Part shown: piece by piece, positions 52,080 to 58,504 of the stretch
Numbering within the stretch: the first letter of the stretch is position 1
Layout of the letters: every line of letters starts with the position of its first letter
DNA from: Pogona vitticeps
Taxonomy: Eukaryota > Chordata > Lepidosauria > Squamata > Agamidae
DNA: 64,000 nt
Assembly: GCF_051106095.1 (NCBI RefSeq)
Contig: NC_135787.1
Coordinates: 173,933,001 to 173,997,000 of the forward strand
Reading direction: 5' to 3'
Notes under the pieces: generated by a model
Databases searched by the model: none
Seen by the model: the letters and a program-made list of their open reading frames with translations, nothing else
What the model was told of the DNA's origin: nothing
Position numbers and translations under genes: made by a program

Positions 52080-53301
52080 GAAACAGTTCTTCACACACCA
52101 CCTTCCAAGGTTTGTTGTGCAATGAACATAAAAATTACCATCCCCTAATGCTTTGCTGTTCCCAGGAAGTTTAGAAAGTTCTACCCAGGTCCATGATTTA
52201 ATGGCCATCTCCAGAGAAAGTCTCGGCAATAAACAGGGGAGGATCCTGAAACTCCTTTGAGAACTTGAGCTTTTTTTCCTTTTTTTCTTTTGCTAAATTT
52301 GCTAGAATTCTAGCTGGAGGAATTCCTGCGGACATCTGGTAGTTGTAGTGAAAAAATATCTGAAAATCCTATATCTAATGACTGGCAGCCCTTCATGAAC
52401 GTTTCCTCCACGAATTCCTAGCAGAAAAAAAAGTTTGACTGATAAGAGTTGGGTATAGGCACCAGGGCTAGTGATGACTCTCAACATATAGATTACCACT
52501 CCCACAATCCTTTACATACAGTGGCTAGGACTTCTCAGAGTCAAACTCCAAAACTTGCCAAACCCTGCTGCAGAAAATGGCTGTTCTGAATAAGAACATC
52601 TAAAATACATAAAACTGAATTACATGAGAGGTTCCCAACCTTGAGTCTCCAGATGTTCTTGGACTAAAACACTCAGAAGCCTGCAGCACTAGCTGTGATG
52701 GCCAGGATTTCAGGAGGTTGTACTCCAAGAACATCTGGGGACCCAAGGCTGGGAATCAATGAATTACAACATAGGTCCCTGCAGTTCTCACCCAACTTGA
52801 CAAAATATCTCAATGGTTGTCACTAGAGATGGGGGTATTCATACACGAATATGAATATCCCTGTGCAGCTGAAGTGAACAAGGGGCCGGACCATCTACTC
52901 ACGCATCTGGCGGTGCTGGCTCATCCTTCCAATCATTCCCAGACTCCCACTCTCTTCCTGCTCAGCTAGCAACTCAGCAGCATGCATGAAGACTCATCCG
53001 CCCTTCCCTTGCCTGGAGTGGCTAGCCAAGTTGGAAGAGGGCGGGGCTATGGGAGCGACTGGAAGGATGAGCGAAGCTGCTGGCAGACACGCGAGTGGAT
53101 GGTGCGGCTCCACGGAGCGGACCCTCATTAACTTGAGTTGTGCAGGGATATCCGTACATGAATAGGAATACCCCCATCTCTAGTTCTCACGAGTGAAATT
53201 ACATACCTGAAGAAAGTAAGTAGGAACACAGCCGCGTGATGATGGGTGTACTGCGACCAAAAGGCCCTTTTGGTAGGCAGCCTCCTCAAAACTCCAGGCA
53301 T
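25734..53301 (-). CDS. SLC37A3: SLC37A3, whole coding region over 14 coding exons
   Basis: The spliced product is a 507-residue, 12-helix major-facilitator transporter of the SLC37 family. Human SLC37A3, as I recall it, is about 494 residues and works with ATRAID in lysosomes, where the pair is needed for nitrogen-bisphosphonates to leave the lysosome; its natural substrate is unsettled. Seen in sequence: the SLC37 motif YSLLHASRK at residues 33-41; a first MFS loop motif GIVGDRLNMR at 107-116; the helix 4-5 loop GNWFGKDGRG at 171-180; a variable acidic cytosolic loop at about 239-295; the helix 7 stretch VNYSFFFWLPFYL; a second MFS loop motif GSIQGYISDRLQKR; and the conserved FIGGPSNMISSAISADLGRQ block. 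N60-D-T62 and N73-S-S75 are sequons in the probable luminal loop between helices 1 and 2; the first matches a human sequon. All junctions are GT/AG and in phase. No internal stop was met, so the gene looks functional. The match to A3 rather than A1, A2 or A4 rests on GLWSACAS and the PNYSIQ loop. Confidence 0.96.
25880..26035 (+). mobile_element. Probable tRNA-derived SINE (intron 14)
   Basis: Has ctacgggttcaaatcttggc (B-box), accttggagagcaaacattg and accaacagtctgactctagg. I recognise the pattern from other squamate repeats. It starts about 55 bp upstream of the exon 15 acceptor. Confidence 0.55.
27530..27595 (-). CDS. SLC37A3: SLC37A3 exon 14
   Basis: The acceptor ends ctccttcag and the donor is gtaagg. 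It has 66 bp in phase 0, residues 456-477. It encodes YLVSLIQENLGWMWVFNFFV and LM, matching human YLVSLIRDKLGWMWVFYFF. It is the start of helix 12 and is separated from exon 13 by the longest intron of the 3' half, 6.5 kb. Confidence 0.95.
28018..28296 (-). mobile_element. CR1 LINE 3' end (intron 13)
   Basis: Begins (plus strand) gaatcacagaatcaaagaat and encodes on the minus strand RFRLNVRKNLITIRAVQQWN and ELVKRRLDNHLSDLL, the CR1 ORF2 tail. It lies about 430 bp upstream of exon 14 in transcript order. Confidence 0.9.
29400..30540 (+). mobile_element. L1 LINE, 3' part of ORF2 (intron 13)
   Basis: An A-rich segment encodes the L1 ORF2 C-terminal region: KMWNMRVLRFMSVRIR near 29820-29870, then in another frame FHMWWECEKVQRFWKETFKE from about 29977 and AARLIIARQWKSKSEFQIDE further on, ending at 30407. 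At least one frameshift near 29880-29980 and stops upstream show that it is dead and 5'-truncated. The end is a short A-rich tail with aataaaaactttttaaaa. It is relatively well preserved. Confidence 0.88.
30545..31655. other. SLC37A3 intron 13, nothing recognised
   Basis: No repeat or exon is recognised. Open frames of about 100 codons lack splice or family support. Confidence 0.5.
31663..31815. mobile_element. AT-rich foldback element, 153 bp (intron 13)
   Basis: Ends ccgggtggatttgatttaaa and ttacccaccctg, inverted, with many tttaaatcaa blocks. The flanks cattaaag and aattaaac match at six of eight bases. Same family as 45134-45281. Confidence 0.7.
31836..32401. mobile_element. Tigger/mariner-type non-autonomous transposon, 566 bp (intron 13)
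   Basis: The ends cagtggtgcctcgcttagcg and cgttaagcgaggcaccactg are inverted and flanked by TA (31834-31835 and 32402-32403), the Tc1/mariner target. Repeated internal blocks such as atcgctaagcaaaac are seen. No transposase frame. Confidence 0.92.
32405..33740. other. SLC37A3 intron 13, nothing recognised
   Basis: Only a short (GTTT)n at about 33252-33277. Otherwise unique-looking intron. Confidence 0.5.
33745..33910 (-). mobile_element. CR1 reverse-transcriptase fragment (intron 13)
   Basis: The minus strand encodes LELKNVQRRATEIMNGLGW, the CR1 pattern LExVQRRATKxIxGL near the end of the reverse transcriptase domain. No 3' tail is attached. Confidence 0.6.
34088..34239 (-). CDS. SLC37A3: SLC37A3 exon 13
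   Basis: The acceptor ends gccccatag and the donor is gtgaga. It has 152 bp, residues 405-455. It encodes FIGGPSNMISSAISADLGRQ, followed by EALATVTGIVDGTGSIGAAVGQ-like sequence. This covers helices 10 and 11 and is the strongest single match to SLC37A3. Confidence 0.98.
34440..34565. repeat. Foldback hAT-type repeat of the gggccctccag family (intron 12)
   Basis: Has ttggggccctccaggttctg on the left and aagaacatctggagggccac on the right, an inverted arrangement with a diverged middle. Related, eroded copies of such 110- to 130-bp foldbacks lie at about 3997-4130, 36405-36520, 36635-36745, 39095-39215, 47405-47500 and 55425-55510. Confidence 0.6.
34655..34855 (-). mobile_element. tRNA-derived SINE, long family (intron 12)
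   Basis: The plus strand starts with the complement of the tail (gtgccatcaaactggaactg) and ends with the complement of the tRNA head (gattcaaccccaggtctcct). Confidence 0.65.
35069..35204. mobile_element. hAT miniature foldback element, 136 bp, copy B (SLC37A3 intron 12)
   Basis: Same family and length as the element at 23903. The TSD ctctagag is exact at 35061-35068 and 35205-35212. It lies about 260 bp from the small exon 12 (35462-35509). Confidence 0.96.
35462..35509 (-). CDS. SLC37A3: SLC37A3 exon 12, 48-bp small exon
   Basis: The acceptor ends ttttgtag and the donor is gtaagg. The exon is only 48 bp and encodes RSPNSKLVNAVLMAFTG with its split end codons. It aligns with human RSPNDKSINALLMTVTG. 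Both splice sites are strong, which is consistent with reliable use of such a short exon. Confidence 0.93.
36078..36179 (-). CDS. SLC37A3: SLC37A3 exon 11
   Basis: The acceptor ends tctatag and the donor is gtgagt. It has 102 bp, residues 355-388 plus one base. It holds the second MFS loop motif, GSIQGYISDRLQKRAPVLA, mirroring exon 5 in the second half of the fold, then helix 9. Confidence 0.95.
36863..37004 (-). CDS. SLC37A3: SLC37A3 exon 10
   Basis: The acceptor ends gtttcag and the donor is gtatga. It has 142 bp, residues 308-354 plus one base. It encodes YSLAYACLKLVNYSFFFWLP (helix 7) and, further on, ADTLSIWYDVGGILG. Confidence 0.97.
37285..37518 (+). repeat. RTE-like tail with a four-part microsatellite (intron 9)
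   Basis: tgccgcccagagtagactat and tgggcggcatataaatgcaa lead into (GAAT)n at about 37349-37402, (GGGT)n to 37416, (GATA)n to about 37442 and (AAAC)n, then (AAAT)n to 37518. It gives long meaningless open frames on the minus strand. Confidence 0.85.
37894..38099 (-). CDS. SLC37A3: SLC37A3 exon 9, variable cytosolic loop
   Basis: The acceptor ends tctcccag and the donor is gtgagg. It has 206 bp, residues 239-307. It encodes the acidic central loop between helices 6 and 7, with runs such as KEEDDDRDPNYSIQ, then the conserved FFQACCLPGVI. The loop is longer and more divergent than the human one, while PNYSIQ and QACCLPGVI are retained. Confidence 0.95.
39376..39460 (-). CDS. SLC37A3: SLC37A3 exon 8
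   Basis: The acceptor ends ccttccag and the donor is gtgagt. It has 85 bp, residues 211-238 plus one base, starting YAFLVTASVQFAGGVVVFFG. This is helix 6, leading into the cytosolic loop. Confidence 0.96.
40085..40570 (+). mobile_element. CR1-type LINE 3' end, second subfamily (intron 7)
   Basis: Starts at gagatgatagaggtatataa, continues with the ORF2-tail pattern (aattcattgccacaagatgt), and ends in tttcccctcggcaactggtt and ggcagaccagagatgacc. I recognise this as a common squamate LINE 3' end of CR1 type. Diverged, no open frame left. Confidence 0.75.
40846..41478. mobile_element. Non-autonomous hAT element, 633 bp (intron 7)
   Basis: Begins cagtggtccccaac and ends ggggttggggaccccctg. The flanks cctgaaag and ccctaaag match at six of eight bases. 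It contains the usual G-rich segment and gctggtccgcagacc. It ends about 100 bp from exon 7. Confidence 0.8.
41582..41678 (-). CDS. SLC37A3: SLC37A3 exon 7
   Basis: The acceptor ends acatgttcag and the donor is gtgagt. It has 97 bp, completes Gly178 and encodes residues 179-210, starting RGLVFGLWSACASMGNIIGA. GLWSACAS is what separates A3 from A1 and A2, which have a WNSHTSVGN-type sequence here. It forms helix 5. Confidence 0.97.
41950..42190 (+). mobile_element. tRNA-derived SINE, long family (intron 6)
   Basis: Has agttcaattccccactgtgc, gccggcctgtgtggctttgg, aaaagggtcaccataagtca and gacttgacttgatggcacat with an (att/gatt) tail. The tRNA head is partly degraded. Confidence 0.8.
42522..42667 (-). 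CDS. SLC37A3: SLC37A3 exon 6
   Basis: The acceptor ends tcctcccag and the donor is gtatgt. It has 146 bp, residues 130-177 plus two bases of Gly178. It covers helices 3 and 4 with WIVNGLLQSTGWPCVVAVMG followed by NWFGKD. This block is one of the most conserved in the family. Confidence 0.97.
43798..43881 (-). CDS. SLC37A3: SLC37A3 exon 5
   Basis: The acceptor ends gatttttag and the donor is gtgagt. It has 84 bp in phase 0, residues 102-129. It encodes GLFISGIVGDRLNMRCVLSF, which contains the MFS signature loop between helices 2 and 3 (G-D-R followed by a basic residue). Confidence 0.96.
44270..44385. repeat. Small foldback element (intron 4)
   Basis: Ends agagatgagtgggcac and tttgtgcccatctct are inverted about 100 bp apart. 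Probably a miniature element; no TSD was clear. Confidence 0.45.
44415..44765 (-). mobile_element. 350-bp squamate SINE (intron 4)
   Basis: The plus strand begins aaaaaggtaaaggttcccct and runs through ctctagggggcggtgctcat, gaacgctgttaccttcccac and gctaggttggcgggagctgg. The far end is the complement of a tRNA-like head (gcggtttagcccacagtgcc). A very common squamate repeat, here nearly full length. Confidence 0.85.
45134..45281. mobile_element. AT-rich foldback element, 148 bp, 8-bp TSD (intron 4)
   Basis: Ends cagggtggacttgatttaaa and tttatccactctg. The TSD cttcaaaa is exact at 45126-45133 and 45282-45289. The 8-bp target points to a hAT-type mover. It lies about 150 bp from exon 4. Confidence 0.85.
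45363..45384. repeat. (TA)n microsatellite next to exon 4
   Basis: About ten TA units, ending some 45 bp from exon 4 (45430), on the donor side. Confidence 0.9.
45430..45522 (-). CDS. SLC37A3: SLC37A3 exon 4
   Basis: The acceptor ends tctctgcag and the donor is gtgggt. It has 93 bp in phase 0, residues 71-101, including EEATLFLGTLDTIFLFSYAV, nearly identical to the human helix 2 region. N73-S-S75 is a second luminal sequon. Confidence 0.97.
45560..45910 (+). mobile_element. L2-type LINE ORF2 C-terminus (intron 3)
   Basis: A 113-codon open frame ends with RAFSVVAPRFWNALPREIRL and SFRRQLKTHLFRQAF, the C-terminal signature of L2-type LINEs. It abuts exon 4 (45522) on its intron side and is followed by an AT-rich 3' tail. 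Confidence 0.8.
47203..47350 (+). mobile_element. tRNA-derived SINE, short family (intron 3)
   Basis: Has ctggatagctcagtatttta, tttggttcctcactgtgcct and cttccagctctccagttcaa with a gattatta tail. Confidence 0.8.
47540..47700 (-). mobile_element. tRNA-derived SINE, long family, diverged (intron 3)
   Basis: The plus strand has actgaacttacttatagcga and gaattgaaaccaggtcttct, matching the 34655 copy in the same orientation. Confidence 0.5.
50480..50665 (+). mobile_element. tRNA-derived SINE tail, long family (intron 3)
   Basis: Has gagggttgctgcaagtcaga, ggtgactgtatggcacataa and an aacaacaac tail. The tRNA-like head is not seen. Confidence 0.6.
50987..51101 (-). CDS. SLC37A3: SLC37A3 exon 3
   Basis: The acceptor ends tgtccag and the donor is gtgagt. 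The 115 bp complete the split Ser32 codon and encode residues 33-70, starting YSLLHASRKTFSNVKVSISQ. This is the end of helix 1 and the conserved loop of the SLC37 family. The sequon N60-D-T62 lies in the probable luminal loop. Confidence 0.96.
51598..51942. mobile_element. Non-autonomous hAT element, 345 bp (intron 2)
   Basis: Begins caggggtccccaaccc and ends ggttggggaccactg. The flanks ctctacag and ctttacat match at six of eight. The interior is a low-complexity CA- and CCCA-rich tract, which produces several meaningless open frames. Confidence 0.8.
52008..52076. repeat. (CAGA)n then (CA)n microsatellite (intron 2)
   Basis: About eight CAGA units followed by about eighteen CA units. Confidence 0.97.
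52625..52760. mobile_element. Older copy of the 136-bp hAT miniature element (intron 2)
   Basis: The TSD gaattaca is exact at 52617-52624 and 52761-52768 and the length is again 136 bp. The ends are eroded (ggttcccaacc, ggctgggaatc) and the interior is diverged, so this copy is much older than the other two. Confidence 0.85.
52824..53182. mobile_element. hAT-like miniature element next to exon 2 donor, 359 bp
   Basis: The ends tagagatgggggtattc and gaatacccccatctcta are inverted, with further pairing to about 45 bp (around atatccctg). The flanks gttgtcac and gttctcac form an 8-bp TSD with one mismatch. The element ends 17 bases inside the intron from the exon 2 donor. Confidence 0.85.
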
Positions 53302-53387
53302 CACTATCTTCTGCTCTCCCCAATTCCCACCCCCGATCCCCTTGGCCCTTGAAGGCTGAAACGTAGATCAGGTCATTTCTCTTCCCC
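53207..53387 (-). CDS. SLC37A3: SLC37A3 exon 2, start codon at 53301
   Basis: A pyrimidine-rich acceptor ending in ttttttcaag precedes 53387 and the donor gtatgt follows 53207. The coding part is 53207-53301 (95 bp, 31 codons plus two bases). It gives an N-terminus beginning MPGVLRRLPTKRAFWSQYT, then HHHAAVFLLTFF, the start of helix 1; human has HHHVVVFLLTFFS. The ATG was chosen because it is in frame and about as far from the HHH motif as the human start (19 residues against 17), with g at -3. Bases 53302-53387 are 5' UTR and hold a three-codon upstream ORF. Confidence 0.9.
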
Positions 53388-53789
53388 CTTGAAAAAAGAG
53401 AAGGAGACACAGAATAAAGAGAGATAATTTACAGACAAGTTGTATAGACTAAAATTGTTTAAGGACTTAATTCTGATCAAATGAATTTAGGATTATGCTC
53501 CGTCATCCCATAAGGCTGAATACATGTATGTATTTATGAAATCAGTCAGCTCACAGAAAGGATCACAGAGAAATCTCTTAAGTAATCTTTCAACTACTCT
53601 CTGCCAAGCCATTCTTTATCCTAGAGTCTAGACTTTATCCTAGAGTCTAGACTTATTTCAAAACTCCTTCGCTGACACAGATTGCCCTGAACTACTTCAT
53701 CTTTATCATTCCCATGCCTTCTGTTCTCCACACCTGTCCCCCCACAAAAATCAGACAAGAATGTTTGAGGGAGATGAGCAACACAATGG

Positions 53790-53990
53790 AAGTACACAGA
53801 GCCCTGCGGTATCAGATCAAAGGCTGGTCGTATCCAGTAGCATTTCTCATAGGAGCTAACCCAAAGACTAAGCAGCAGCAAATAAGAGCAACAACTCTCT
53901 AGTACAATTGTTCTCCAGTAACTGGTGTTCAGAGGCATACAGTTAGGAGCAGCATATAGAGATCATGGCTTTCAGCCACTGATATTTCTG
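53790..53990 (-). mobile_element. CR1-type LINE 3' fragment (intron 1)
   Basis: The plus strand has gcggtatcagatcaaaggct and gtaactggtgttcagaggca, matching the same family as 2495-3085 in the same orientation. Diverged. Confidence 0.55.
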
Positions 53991-54464
53991 TTGTCGTCAT
54001 CAAGTTGGTTCTGACTTACTGTCACTCTATGAATTATTAATTGCCAAAGGCTCCTATCATTAACAGCCCAGGTCAGGTCTTGCAAACACAAGGCCATGAC
54101 TTCTTTTATTGACTCATATTCAGTCTTAGGGCTAAGCTAGATGGTTCAACTGGAGCAGGCTATATAGGGTCCCTTAAGGTTGAGCAGAAGTCCAGTATGG
54201 TGCAATCTCTGCATCCACATGGCATCTACACCTCCAGTGACCCTATTTAGTCCACCTCCCTTAAGAAAAGAAAAACAATTCTCTCTCCTTGACCCCCTCT
54301 TGCTTCCATGAGAAAGCATTCATTTCTCTTTTTTTTCTTTTTCCTAAAAGATACATCATATTGGTGCCGCTCTAACTGGCATTAAACAAAAACTCTGCTT
54401 CCTCCCTCTGCTCCACAGAGGGAAAAAGTTTTAATTTTCTAATATCATTAAGTGGCTAAACTGA

Positions 54465-54625
54465 AAATAGCTGGGAAATTAAAGGAGTACTGGGTACAGT
54501 CCTGGGCATCTCAGTTTAAAAAGAATATTAACACATTAGAACATGTCCAGAAGCAGGTGACTAAAGACAGTGAAGGATTTGGAAACTAAACCCTATGAGT
54601 AACAGCTTAAGGACCTGGGTGGGTT
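54465..54625 (+). mobile_element. CR1-type ORF2 fragment (intron 1)
   Basis: The plus strand contains a degenerate version of the same pattern (attagaacatgtccagaagc, TLEHVQKQVT). It is followed at about 54650 by an L2-like fragment. Confidence 0.5.
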
Positions 54626-54649
54626 GATCTTGATCGAAGATGTTCAAGA

Positions 54650-54905
54650 AGTAACATGAATTAATGTTGATAATTAAGCCCTGAATGGTTTGGGATGTCA
54701 GAATGCCCTTCCACAGAACTACCACCTGTCCCACCCACACCTCACAAACGCTGTTATGGGTCGCCACCCCAAGGGAAGCCTGGAAGTCTACAACTAGGAA
54801 CTGGGCCTTGTCAGTGGTGGTCACCTTGCTGTGCCACACATTATCAGTGGAGATGCATAAAGCCCCCACCCTCCTAGTGATTACAAGGTGACTTTTGAGA
54901 ATTTT
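54650..54905 (+). mobile_element. L2-type LINE fragment (intron 1)
   Basis: Starts ttaagccctgaatggtttgg, a common beginning of this stretch (xYKALNDL), and continues through a degenerate ORF2 tail. Low sequence identity by eye. Confidence 0.45.
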
Positions 54906-54909
54906 CTCC

Positions 54910-57900
54910 CTATTTAATTATTTCATCATTGATCTTGGCTTGATTTATGTTGCTGTCTGTGTATGTTTGTTTATGTGGGTGGTTTCTTTCTTTCTTTTCT
55001 TTTCATTTCATGTTTCTACTTTGTTGCAAGCCTCCTAGAATAATGGCTTACCACTAGACGGGCAGGGTAGAAATTTAATAGATAAATGATTGAACTCCAG
55101 ACATCTGAACGGCCATCACACAGATAAAAGAGCAAGCCTATATTCTGCGGCTCCAGAGGTTTAGATTTGGACAAAGAGATTCAGATGATAAAAAGGGAGA
55201 CTCAAACGAGACGATAGGAAAATCTTCTTCGTGATAAAAACGAAAATGCTCCACAGGAGAACAATTATTTTGGAAGGAGGAAAACTTTCCATTGGAGGTT
55301 TTTAAACAGAAAGTAGATGGCCATATAATGGAGATGCTTTGGCTGCAGATCTTCTGCACTGTCAGGAAAAGTCACAGCTTAAGTTGCTTGGAGTCTCATG
55401 CCACTCCACAGTCGTATGATTCGGTGAAAGTGCATCCCTCCAAAAGTTGCTGGACTTCAAATCCCATAATTCTTCACCACTGGCTATGCCACATGGGGCT
55501 GATGAAGACACAGTTCAATAAAATCAAGAGGAGTGCACTTTGCCCACTCCTGCTGAAACTGAGAACTGTTGGTCGCTTTTCTTTCCATTGTCTGCCTCTG
55601 TAAATCATATGTAACTAGATAAGCCCACCCTGGTGCTTTTAAGGTAAAAGATAAGACAAAAAACAAGATAAGTGACATACTAAGAAAAATAGTCCCTAGT
55701 CAACAATTCTTCCTCTCTGTGTGCCCTTTCTGTCTCTCCAGATGGCCCTGGCTTTGGCTGAAAGAGTTTTTAGAAGGCTTAACAGATGTGATAGCATGGC
55801 AGAATTGTTATCATTTGGTGAAAGGTAAAAGGTAATATGTCAGGTAGAAAAAGGGAAGGGGAGTTCAACTTCTCTCCCTTGCAGACAGCCAGTCTTTCTT
55901 TCCTTATTTATTGAATTTATATACTGTCCCAATAGTGCAGGCACTACTCTGCGTGGTTCACAAGTTAAAACGTAAAACTTTTTGCAAAAGGACAATATGT
56001 GTGTCAACAGAAATGGCTATCATTTCTAAAAAATCAGAGTTGGCACTTCAGTCTCCCAAGAAAATTTCTCACTCATCCAAGAGCCAAACAAAATAACTTT
56101 AAAAACAGACCTGGTGTCTACAAGAAGTTCAACTCTGCCTTCTATGGCTTTAATAGAATAAAGGCTTTTTGTCTCACTGCATGCATTGATTTCCTTATCC
56201 ATGCCAGAATGTCAGTTTTGTTACTGTGAGGGGGGTCGCTGCCAGCACTCTGGACAGATCACTGGCCCCCACCCAACCCCCTTTAGAGGGGGACAAAATG
56301 GAGACCACTTGTGGATCCCAGGAGGGCATGGTGAAAGGAGAAGAGCCGATAACAAGGTTCAACTGGGAGAACAGGTAGGGAAGGCTGAGGGGGAAATAAA
56401 GGGGAAAGAGAAGCAGGAGCTGGGGGTCCAGTGAGAAGGGGCAGGAAAGGACGGCTTCCTTGGGGACTATTGAAAACAGTAGGCTACTTCGGACAGTGAA
56501 GAAACCTGAGGTAAAGCCATGGAGGAACTGATGTGCTGAGGGGGACTTTGAGTATCAGTTTGAGAAAAACCCTTGGTCAGCTATCTTGGTAGAGATAGCA
56601 GTAGTAGTTGAAGGGCAAGGGGGAGGTGGTGGTGCTCCCATATTTGCCCCGCTGGAGTCACCACTTCAACCAGTATGCACCTGGTGACACAGGAAGCCAA
56701 TGGGTCCCATAGTCCCGACCCCTCAACAAAACAGATGTCACCAGTACCAGAAGGACAGGCAGCAGTGGCTTTGGGACATGGAGGGTGCCAGCAGATACCC
56801 GTCAGCTGCCTTTACAAACTACCCTGAGAGGAGCCAGGTGGGATGTTGGAGCACCTCAGCTTCTTGGACTTATGAGCCAGGCAGGACTCCCCTCATTCTC
56901 CAGGGGACATAACTAGGGGACAGGTGGGAGAGACTGTGCCGGAGAAGCTAATGCCAAAAACTGAGGACCTCAGTGGACTTATTCCTCAGGAGGAGGGTGT
57001 CATAACCTCTACCTCTGTATCTCCAAATTAGCCAGCAATAAACCTTGTGTCTCCTCACACCTACGGAATTAGTTACTGGAGATACTCTGAACCCTGGACT
57101 TGCAGCTGGCAGAGCCGGGAGTGTGCACAAATCACCCATGAATTCTTTGTTAACAGCCATAGTTGAAGCAATTACTAATGGCTGGAGTCCTCTCAGTGCT
57201 TGCATAAGGTTTGTGTAACTTACAGCAGCTAACTACAGCTAATTGATGAGGAGCCAGGGTACATCTCTATTGTCCAATCATCCACATGACCTCATGGGTA
57301 GAGTGGGCGGCATATAAATTCAATAAATAAATAAAATAAATATGCAACCAAGATACACCCCAGCACTTCATTAATTAGCCATGGCATGTTACACAAACAC
57401 CTAGAGGCTTCTGGCCATTGTTTGCACTCCCTATATTTCAATCCCTTCTCCTCCTGTTGACAACCCTGAACCAAAAGAGAGTTTCAACTTTTCAACTCCT
57501 TGTTTGAACAGGGACAAAGACTTTCACCTCACTATGTACCATCAGTTCATTAGTGCAATGATGTCTGTGCTATGTCAAGTGTTCTGTAAATGGTCACTGT
57601 TAAGGTAATTATAACTGGTTATACCTTCTGCACCGATTACACCCTCTACTTACTCACCAATGTAAAACATTGCTTCCTGTTTCTAATGAGATGCAATCCA
57701 TGAATACTTACGCCAAGTTAAACGTGTTACTCTTTGAGGTGACACTAGACTCCAAGTTGCTCTGGCCAAACAAGGTTTCTAACAGCTTAGAGATGTCTTA
57801 AGCCTGCATAAATGTATGCATATGTGACCTTTTTTAAACACACACTCTGTAGGGATGGGAGTGTGTCACAAGCTTCAGTGAGCATCTTAGATGTATGAAT

Positions 57901-58115
57901 GAGCACCGAGGAGTATGAATACTCCTAGAAACTGCATAAGGAAGACAAACAGTAGTGCTGTCCTTTCTTTCCTTCTCTTTCTTTAATCGACAGAGGTAGA
58001 GCTTACGTAATTCAAAGTAGGGGAAACTCTTTCAGCCTTTTGAGCTGTCTAGATTAAAAAGTCAGAGATCCCCAGATCATGTTACAAATAACAAGTTTGC
58101 CAAGCTACCAAAATT
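54910..58115. other. SLC37A3 intron 1, unclassified G-rich part
   Basis: About 56220-57240 is G- and purine-rich and different in composition from its surroundings, with an aataaa at about 57038. It may be an unlisted repeat. No gene is supported. Confidence 0.4.
57296..57345 (+). repeat. RTE-like tail with (AATA)n (intron 1)
   Basis: agtgggcggcatataaattc followed by aataaataaa. A similar tail is at 29270-29330. Confidence 0.6.
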
Positions 58116-58119
58116 AGAC

Positions 58120-58500
58120 ATGGGGAGCTTTTGGTAAAAGGTAAAACAGAACCTAAACATCATATCAACAGTGTTCTAACCTATGATCAATATCACTGCC
58201 AAACTACAGGGCAGCATAAAGAGGCATTAGTATATTCTAAACAATATACAGTAGAAAGCTGCCAAGAGAGACTACAGAATCCTTTTAGAAGAACAAAATA
58301 TATTGGAGATTTGCTGAGGAGAAGTAAGTTTAAGGAAAAACAACAAAAGTCCTGTAATACTTTGTTGGGTGTGTTACTCCTAAGTACTCATCATCCATGT
58401 GGGCACTGTACCTATTGTAAATACACATGTAATATGTCATGGTTTGTAGATCATCACAGTGGAAAGAAGTACAATTTTCTGATCTACTATTTCAATTGAT
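58120..58500 (+). mobile_element. Penelope-like retroelement fragment (intron 1)
   Basis: The plus strand encodes a stretch with IGDLLRRSKFKEKQQ, HPCGHCTYCKYTCN and HHSGKKYNFLIYYFN. This Cys-rich pattern is typical of the region between reverse transcriptase and the GIY-YIG nuclease of Penelope-like elements. Only a fragment is present. Confidence 0.65.
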
Positions 58501-58504
58501 GTAT

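Noticed and set aside
51440-52229. Several open frames of 100-176 codons
   Set aside because: They lie in a low-complexity hAT interior and in (CAGA)n/(CA)n runs; no domain is recognisable.
56220-57240. A purine-rich block with aataaa that might be a retroelement end
   Set aside because: No paired terminal repeat, primer site or recognisable protein was found, so no element is called.
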